Assembly (NCBI GenBank): GCA_023333565.1
Contig: JAJKFH010001454.1
Location: 45,750 to 109,749 of the forward strand
DNA from: Puffinus mauretanicus
Taxonomy: Eukaryota > Chordata > Aves > Procellariiformes > Procellariidae
Reading direction: 5' to 3'
DNA length: 64,000 nt
The position numbers were made by a program, and so were the translations under genes. The notes beneath the pieces were generated by a model. It did no database searches and was not told the DNA's origin. It saw only the letters and a list, made by a program, of their open reading frames with translations. Positions within the stretch are counted from its first letter, which is position 1. Each line of letters starts with the position of its first letter. Below, piece by piece: positions 58,501 to 64,000 of this stretch.

Positions 58501-61500
58501 AAACTTCTTCAGGAATCAGTCACAGCCTCTGAAACCCGAGCAAATACAGCCACAGATGTGACTCACTGCCTTGAACAAGAACTTCAAGCGACGTTGTCCA
58601 TCTTAAAAATTAAAAACGAGGAAGTGGAAATGCAGTGGGAGAAAATCCAGATGCTCCAGAAAGAGGCAGCACAGGGAAAAGCTTTGCAGGAGACTCTCAC
58701 TCATATGACTGCCATCCTGTCAGAGAGGGAAGGAGAAATGAAGTTGTACCAGGAGCAGGTGAGAATGCTGGAAAAGCAGAAAGAAATGCATAAAACTACT
58801 CTCGCTCACGTTATTAAGGACATAACAGAGAAAAACGAGAAGATGGAAGCCCAGCAAGAACAGATACGGGACCTGGAGGAGCAGCAAGAAAAACAAAGGA
58901 TTGCTGTAAGCAAAATGAGCAGAGACCTGGAAGAGAGAGACCGGGAGATCAGATCCCAGCAAGAACAGCTACGGGACCTGGAGAAGCAGCGAGAAATGCA
59001 GAGGGCTGCTGTGAGCAAGGTGAGCAAAGAGCTGGAGGAGAGAGACCAGGAGATCAAATCGCAGGAGGGGAAAAGAATGATTCTAGAACAACACAGTGCA
59101 TCACAAGCGAGAAGTCTGCAGGTGGATCTTGCTCATATGAAAGGCAACTTGAAGGAGAAAAACTTAGAGCTTGTGCCTCTGACTCAGCAGATCCAAGAAC
59201 TGGAAATGGAGAGAGCGCAGGTGCAATCTCTGCACGCGAGCCTTGAACACCTGAGGGCAGCTCTTAAGGACAGAGAGAGTGAGTGTGATTCTCCAAGGGA
59301 TCCGTTAAGTCTCTGGCAGCAGCACAAGGAACAGCAAGAGGGGGACCTGCAAGAGCTTCATGGTAAAGTAGAAAAGATGACACTTTCTTTATCTGAAAAA
59401 GACCAAGAGCTTGAGTCACAACAAAAGCAAATCCAGGAAGCTGAAGAAGTCATGGAAATGCAGTTAAGGGCTGTCCGTGAGCAGTTGGAGCAGACCTTAG
59501 AAACCTTAAAAGAGAAGGACAGACTCGTAGACATCCAAAAGCAACAAACAAGTTGCTATGAGGAGAAAACAGGAGAACAGATGAATGTCTTACGCAGAGA
59601 CTTGGAATACACTATGGCAATACTGAAAGAAAATGATTTTGTGATTGAATCTCAGAAGGAGCTGATTGAGACCTTCCAAAACCAAGAACAAGACTCTGAA
59701 CAGCAGGAGGAAATTCTGCAGCGTCTTCAAGTGACCCTAAAGGAAAAAGAGCAGGAAATTTTATCCCTTAGAAAGCGATGTGAGGCATGCGAGGAGAAGG
59801 AGGAAATGCATGAAGCTGAGCAAACAAATCCTCAAGCAACCAAACTGACTCTGAAAGAAAGAGAAAACAAGATAGGGGTTCTGGAGGAGGCTATCTCTAA
59901 GCTTCAACAGCAAAAGGAGGAGGCAGCGATGCAGACTAAAGCTATACTGCAAAAACTAGAATACGCTGAATCTTCCCTAGAAGCTAGAGATCGAGAGGTA
60001 GCGTCTTTGCAAGAGCATGTCCAGGACCTTCGAGAGCAGAAGGAGTTAGCAGGCAAGCAGGCCAAGAGTCTAGAGCAGGATCTAGACAAAATGAGCCAAA
60101 TATGGAAGGAGAACCGTTTGGAGCTCCTCAAGCAGACAGAGCAAATGAACGCGTTGCGGCTTCGTGGCGAAAGCATGAAAGCAGCACTGGCAGCGTGCCA
60201 GAAGACGGTGACTCTGCTTGAGGAAGTGGTGAGGAAGAGAGACGAAGACAACGAAACTCTCAGGCAAAAACTCCAGCGCCAAGAAGAAGAACTGAAGACC
60301 TTGCAGAATCTCCAGTTTAGGCAAACGGAGGAGAACGAAGAGGTTAGACATCACAGAGAGCAAGAGAAGCTCCTGGAAGAAGCCTTGCGTGAGAGGGAAC
60401 GAGAGACCAAGGCTCAAGGTGAGCAAAAAGAAGAGGAAGTGAGAGCTCTTTGGGAAGATCTCCAGCACGTTCAGCAGACTCTGACAAAGAAGGATGAGGA
60501 GATCAAGTACCAGAGAGAGAGAGTCGGGTATTTAGAGGAGACTCTGACAGGGAGAGAACAAGAGCTTAGAAGGCTGAGTAAACTCCTGAAACAATTAACA
60601 TCAGCTTTGCGATGGAAAGATGACGAGGAGACCCTAAAGAAACAGATCCAGAAACTCCAAAAATGGGAGGAAGAGGAAGCAGAGAAGAGGAGAGTTCTCC
60701 AGGAGAGAGACCGTTCCTTGCAAAGGCAGAAGGAGCTAACCCAACAACTGGAAGATGAGCGGAAAGCAAAGGGGGAAGAATTGGAGTGTGTGGTTGCTGT
60801 TTTGAAGCAGACTGAAAGCAGAGAAGTCAAATGGAAAGAGAAAGCACAAGCACTGACTCTTGCCCTTACCAAGAGTGAAATGGCCAATGGGACTTTGAGG
60901 GAAGAAGTAGCCGTCCTGCAGAGCATGGTTTCAGAGAGGGACACGGACCGGTTTCATCATCAGGTAGGCGGTGTGATTGATCATCAGTCCACTAAAATGT
61001 CTCTAAAGGATTCTAATGACTATATATTCCCATAAATACGTGACCTGCTTGGCCAAAGAAACTATGATTGAGGCCAGCAGGCTCGCCTGTCTGCGTAGCT
61101 CCGGCCAGAGACCATTCACCGGCTAGAATGTTTTCTGTCAAGCCCAGAGCTACTGAAAGAACTACGGAGCTTGTTGTTAAAATTAACTCAAGCCCAAAAG
61201 TTGGGGATGGGTGATTGGTTCTCTCCTATCCAGGCAAGCTTAGTCAACATGTCGTGGTTAGGATGTGGCATGGAAAGGAAAGGGCACAGCTGACCAAACT
61301 AATGTACCAAACTTGGCAGAATTTTGTAACGATGGCTGAACGGCAGCTACACTGATGGTGCTTTCAGAGATTTAGATTTCTGAAGTACAGCTTTTCCAGT
61401 GTATGAAAAATAACGGAATTCGTACCATTGCCTGATCAGGCTCCATTGTGCCGCAGTCCAAAAAGCATGAAGGCAAATTTGTGTGGATTTCTCCAAGGTG

Positions 61501-62572
61501 ATCCGGAGGAGGGCCCTGGGAAGAGAGTGTGTTGCTTTGGCCTGTGGACCAGGAGGAGAAGAAGGGACTTAGCACTGTCCATTCCTGAGTCCGGTCACTC
61601 TCCCCGAGTGGTTGATTCTGGCCCTTCTAACCTTTATGCGGCACCAGCTCACGTCATCTCCTCTCTGAATACCCAGCAGGCAACAGCAGAGGGGGAGCAG
61701 CTCTCATGGCTCTCGGAGAAGAGAATCCTGTCGCAGCGGCTGGAATGTCTGCAGCGAGCAGTTGCAAGGCAGGAACTTGAGAAGACTGAGCTGAAGCAAC
61801 TCAACGCTGAGCTCAGGAGGACTCTTGAGCAGGTGAAACAGGCTTTCACTGCCTCTGCAAAGCCTCACGGTCCTCTGGAACACAACACGTTTCCACAGAG
61901 AGCACTTTGGAGTCCTCTGCTTGTTTCCTTCCCTCTCCCGCTTTTCCCTGTCGACGCACACTTTCGTATTTTCTCTCTCTTCTGGCAGCCCATTGCCTTC
62001 ACAAGTGCACATTCACTCCGGTGCCAGCCGTCTTGCCCCCGTGTCCCCACAGACACACATTTGACACTCTTGTGTCAGGAGCTGTTTCCTCTTGCTCTTT
62101 CTCTTCCACGGTCCACTTCGAGTGTTTCTTGCCCCCGACGTTCTCTGGTGCCCTCAACAGTCTCTGAACAGAAATCTCCTTGCCATGATGTCCAGAGGTC
62201 CTTTTGCTCCTTGGTCGGCGGCAGGTTTCTGTGACCCTTTCTCCTGTCCAACGTGCAGGTGGAACGTGAACGGAGGAGTCTGAAGAGATACTGTAGGGGT
62301 CGGTCGCTGCCAGATGCAGGTGGATTTTCTCTCTCTGACCAGCACAAGATGCCTGCTTCTAGACAGGTGAGAACAGAACCTTACTCGGTGGGAGGAGGGT
62401 CTGGCCATAGAGAGGAACAATGGCAGCAGCCCCCCCAGCGTAGACCTAATAGAAGTCGGATACAGACCGTGGCCCTGGCCAAACTGGAGACGAAAAAGAA
62501 ACCCTCGTGTTTTCTTCACAGGAGGAGTCTCACGCGCGCTGCAGTCGTCGCTTAGCTGAGTTGCAGAACCAG
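46352..62572 (+). CDS. CEP250: CEP250 (C-Nap1)-like gene, partial, 15 exons
   Basis: Fifteen exons, total 4,651 nt (~1,550 codons), all open, all with GT donors and AG acceptors and matching phases. The protein is almost entirely coiled coil. Matching human CEP250 from memory: exon 1 to roughly residues 200-290, exons 2-11 to ~560-1,150, the long exon 12 to the C-terminal half (IKNEEVE, GKALQE, EKQ(R/K)EM blocks), exons 13-15 to the QRLE.LQRAVAR...TLEQVERERR end. Missing against human: the N-terminal exons, ~270 residues between exons 1 and 2, ~250 between exons 11 and 12, and the last exon(s). Family role: links the proximal ends of centrioles, binds rootletin and is released by NEK2 phosphorylation. 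Could be a functional paralogue, a recent pseudogene or an assembly-collapsed copy. No promoter or start codon found. Confidence 0.82.
47262..47585 (+). mobile_element. CR1 LINE 3' end, plus strand
   Basis: CR1 tail (GTTGTAGCGAGGTGGGTGTC...GATTCTGTGATTCTATGATT) in the intron between CEP250-like exons 1 and 2, the interval where known CEP250 exons are absent. Confidence 0.92.
47656..47800 (+). CDS. CEP250: CEP250-like exon 2
   Basis: Acceptor CTTCTCATAG, donor GTACGG. Encodes a coil with [11 protein letters not shown] and [17 protein letters not shown]. The AG|A join gives RLKDL in phase with exon 1, although the human protein has ~270 residues between these points. Confidence 0.85.
48093..48239 (+). 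CDS. CEP250: CEP250-like exon 3
   Basis: Acceptor TGTCTCTTCAG, donor GTGAGC. 49 codons: [19 protein letters not shown] and [18 protein letters not shown], close to the known NEALALDK block of CEP250. Confidence 0.88.
48426..48656 (+). CDS. CEP250: CEP250-like exon 4
   Basis: Acceptor GTGATCGTAG, donor GTGAGG. 77 codons of coil beginning [19 protein letters not shown] and ending [10 protein letters not shown]. Confidence 0.88.
48657..50194 (+). other. CEP250-like intron 4, no other feature
   Basis: 1.5-kb intron. No repeat or extra exon recognised. Confidence 0.6.
50195..50388 (+). CDS. CEP250: CEP250-like exon 5
   Basis: Acceptor CCACTTTCAG, donor [23 protein letters not shown] and [20 protein letters not shown]: the [11 protein letters not shown] block is one of the best matches to CEP250. 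Confidence 0.9.
50389..52543 (+). other. CEP250-like intron 5, no other feature
   Basis: 2.2-kb intron, the longest retained. Nothing recognised besides short A-runs. Confidence 0.55.
52544..52671 (+). CDS. CEP250: CEP250-like exon 6
   Basis: Acceptor GCAACTCGTAG, donor [25 protein letters not shown] and QAKEVIQ match the known [12 protein letters not shown]...[10 protein letters not shown] block. Confidence 0.92.
52877..53046 (+). CDS. CEP250: CEP250-like exon 7
   Basis: Acceptor GTTTGCAG, donor GTAGGA. Continues [15 protein letters not shown] through a Gln/Arg-rich coil to [11 protein letters not shown]. Confidence 0.88.
53817..53996 (+). CDS. CEP250: CEP250-like exon 8
   Basis: Acceptor CCTCGTCAG, donor GTAAATC. 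60 codons: [17 protein letters not shown] and [18 protein letters not shown], matching the ...AQREEERTQAE... region of CEP250. A CR1 begins at the fifth or sixth intron base. Confidence 0.88.
54001..54713 (-). mobile_element. CR1 LINE 3' end, minus strand, next to splice donor
   Basis: TCATAGAATCATAAAGGTTGG...GGCCACGCTGTTTCTGATACAG...CAGGTCCTTTTCCTCC: ~710 bp of CR1 3' region, antisense to the gene. It starts four to six bases after the exon 8 donor dinucleotide. Confidence 0.92.
55371..55505 (+). CDS. CEP250: CEP250-like exon 9
   Basis: Acceptor TTCTGTGCAG, donor GTAAGC. 45 codons: [20 protein letters not shown] corresponds to the ETLLQTQKELA.ASQQLERL block of the family. Confidence 0.9.
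55834..55965 (+). CDS. CEP250: CEP250-like exon 10
   Basis: Acceptor TGTGTTTACAG, donor GTGACT. 44 codons of coil, ending [11 protein letters not shown] as in the family's LLQDK.DLQKQ. Confidence 0.88.
56405..56536 (+). CDS. CEP250: CEP250-like exon 11
   Basis: [15 protein letters not shown]...RKDVL, 44 codons, donor GTGAGG. The acceptor is TTTTACCTGAG, with G at -3, the least favoured base, so splicing here may be weak. It joins exon 12 in phase 0. Confidence 0.82.
57025..57681 (+). mobile_element. CR1 LINE 3' end, plus strand, rearranged
   Basis: GGAAAAGGACCTGGGGGTATTGG...GATTCCATGATT. A piece after CTGGAGAAAAGGAGGCTTG is lost, and the CAACTCCCTGAAAGGAGGTTGTAGC section shows a small rearrangement. 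It lies in the intron where a further block of known CEP250 exons is missing. Confidence 0.9.
58450..60963 (+). CDS. CEP250: CEP250-like exon 12, the long coiled-coil exon
   Basis: 2,514 nt (838 codons) open, acceptor CCCTGTTTTGCAG, donor GTAGGC. Vertebrate CEP250 has one very long exon in this place. About 35-residue internal repeats (LEKQREMQ..., then ...QQEQ(I/L)RD) are clear at 58765-59070. Markers: [33 protein letters not shown]-like [12 protein letters not shown] and [10 protein letters not shown]. Heptad-rich with no globular domain. Confidence 0.92.
61677..61832 (+). CDS. CEP250: CEP250-like exon 13
   Basis: 52 codons: [18 protein letters not shown] and [11 protein letters not shown], near-identical in pattern to the family's QRLEHLQQAVAR...LRSTLEQ. 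The acceptor is ACCCAGCAG, a NAGNAG site allowing one Gln more or less. The frame is open further left (to 61428), so a longer exon is possible. Confidence 0.85.
62259..62366 (+). CDS. CEP250: CEP250-like exon 14
   Basis: Acceptor CCAACGTGCAG, donor [25 protein letters not shown], matching the known TLEQ-VERERRKLKRE junction, then a less conserved Ser-rich tail. Confidence 0.88.
62522..62572 (+). CDS. CEP250: CEP250-like exon 15, last one found
   Basis: 17 codons: [17 protein letters not shown], acceptor TTTCTTCACAG, donor GTGAGG. It corresponds to the short DAKCVAELQKE exon of the family. The donor shows that at least one more exon is expected to the right. Confidence 0.75.
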
Positions 62573-63602
62573 GTGAGGAGTAGGAAAGCTCTCATCAAAA
62601 GCTGCTGTGGCTGTGCTGACGGGCACAACTTTGCACGATGCTAGAGCCCGAGTTTTGTTTGGCTGTCAGGGAGCGAGTACACCAGTGGAAATACCCCGTC
62701 AGACACACCTGTTGGCCATGGCCAAACAGCATCATTCACCTCGGTCTAGTCTCCGACTTGCCTAAAGGTCAGGCATGGTGGGAGAGGGACTGGAGGAAAT
62801 TCAGAAAACTGGACCTCGCCGGAAAGTAGAGAATATTCTAGGGATGTTCCCCTTGAGTCTTACTCGTCTTGTTGACCCTTCCTATTTTCCCTTGGCTCAA
62901 TTAACAGTGGAGCTTGCATCATATTAGAGCTCCAGGGATGTGAGGCAGCGCCAGAGCTTATAGCCTTCTGGCAGTTGTTAGTCTCGTGTTGCTATCCTGT
63001 GCTAATCACGATCCCAATATCGGACTGAGTCAGAGACCTAAACACTCCATGGCCATTTGTTTTATCAGCGTAAGAATGTACATCCCAGCCACTGTACCCT
63101 GCTGCATCCTTGGACAGGAGTATTGGCAGTAGCAGCAGTCGCCAGCCTTCTCCTCTGGGTACTTCTATGGGTCTGGTACACCCGGGCTTCCTGAGGAGGT
63201 GAATCTTCACAGGTGTTGAGGGCAAAATGCACGTAGGATTTATGTGAGTGAAGTGCATGACGCTCAGCTCTGGCAAGTGAGCCGAGAATACTGCTGAAGC
63301 CATCAAGTTGTACCTTAAGGACGTTTTCCCCAGGAAGCCTCCGTGTCTGAAGTTCTGTTGCTACAGATAACTCACTGGACCCCCTTCCCCTTGTGACTGT
63401 TGTGTCTGCCTGCACGGTGGACCTACTTCAGCAGTTCAGCAGGAGAATGAAGGTGCTCTGCTCAAAGAACAGTCCTGCGCTGGCTAGTTAGGGCACTCCT
63501 CTGCGTCTGGGAAACAGCGCAAACTGGAACTTGATCTCCCGCTTCCTGGGAGATGCTCTTAGCAGCAGATGGCCACTTCTCCCACTCATACCTCTGGGTT
63601 AC
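62573..63602 (+). other. Intron or 3' flank, no further exon found
   Basis: No block matching the final CEP250 exons (LLQAQL..ER and RSAQTSREL-like) was found. A short coil-like frame near 63430 lacks usable splice sites. Confidence 0.5.
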
Positions 63603-64000
63603 TGTTGTGGTTTAGCCCCAGTCGGCAACTAAGCACCACACAGCCGCTCGCTCACCCTCCCCCCCGCCCCGGTGGGATGGGGGAGAGAATCGGAAGAGCA
63701 AGTGTAAGAAAAGTTGTGAGTTGAGAGAAGAACAGTTTAATACTTAAATGAAATGAAGTAAAATAGAATAATAATAATGAAAAAAATTGTAATGAAAAGT
63801 CAAACAATGGGGGAGAGAGAGAGGGAGACAGAGGGGGACAAAACCCCGGAAAAAAACAAGTGATGCAACCGCTCACCACCTGCCGACTGACACCCAGCCA
63901 GTCCCCAAGCAGCCGTCGCTGCCCCCCGGCCAACTCCCCCCAGCTTAAATACCGAGCATGACGTCATATGGAATGGAATATCCCTTTGGCCAGTTTGGGT
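63603..64000 (-). mobile_element. ERV-L LTR, minus strand, cut by the window end
   Basis: TGTTGTGGTTTAGCCCCAGT...: reverse complement of the family LTR. Visible: poly(A)-side sequence, a GTATTTAAG promoter box (minus strand, about 63949) and a perfect ATGACGTCAT CRE palindrome (about 63959). Whether it is a solo LTR or the end of a provirus cannot be seen. Confidence 0.88.

Noticed and set aside
63420..63490. Candidate last CEP250 exon with a short coil-like peptide
   Set aside because: No GT donor in a fitting place, stop shortly after, and no match to the known C-terminal end.

Overview
The window looks like bird DNA, probably a subtelomeric or otherwise repeat-rich part of a neoavian chromosome. 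The signs are several CR1 LINE copies with the avian 3' end, avian ERV-L and ERV-K class endogenous retroviruses, and degenerate CCCTAA telomere-like repeats about 1.5 kb from the left end. Genes are eukaryotic and spliced, so most long open frames outside the retroviruses and one large exon are chance frames in repeats.

Layout. 1-3260: subtelomeric satellites (a ~172-bp unit that flips orientation), degenerate telomere repeat, a 50-bp tandem repeat rich in ACTTCCGG-type motifs, two hairpin-forming elements and a minisatellite. 3261-9946: an ERV-L provirus with both LTRs, inserted into that minisatellite. 9947-12590: A-rich and diverged tandem repeats. 12590-13945: a CR1 fragment. 13951-19600: the 5' LTR, gag, dUTPase-protease, pol and start of env of a class II (ERV-K-like) provirus with its 3' end missing. 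19600-23900: a diverged ~2.1-kb tandem duplication. 23900-27430: nothing recognised. 27430-30230: a ~260-bp satellite split by a solo ERV-L LTR. 30235-36440: a purine-rich satellite that reverses strand at about 34480, with a second solo LTR inside. 36440-39520: partly GC-rich sequence with promoter-like traits but no identified gene. 39524-44360: two copies of an LTR-like repeat interrupted by CR1, an ERV-L fragment and an LTR scrap.

The only host gene content is on the + strand from 44548 on. First come two exon-like blocks of a soluble adenylyl cyclase (ADCY10-like) pseudogene. Then come 15 exons (46352-62572) of a CEP250 (C-Nap1)-like centrosomal coiled-coil gene, all open and joined in consistent phase for about 1,550 codons. 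Against human CEP250 as I remember it, this locus lacks the N-terminal exons and two internal exon blocks, and the last exons are not found in the window. It is therefore most likely a rearranged paralogue rather than the canonical gene. An ERV-L LTR on the minus strand closes the window.

The observations I rate highest are the phase-preserving, internally deleted CEP250-like gene lying behind ADCY10 fragments, a multi-membrane-segment open frame upstream of gag in two different ERV-L copies, and the large inverted purine/pyrimidine satellite. Family assignments rest on motifs and remembered family sequence. No database search was possible.
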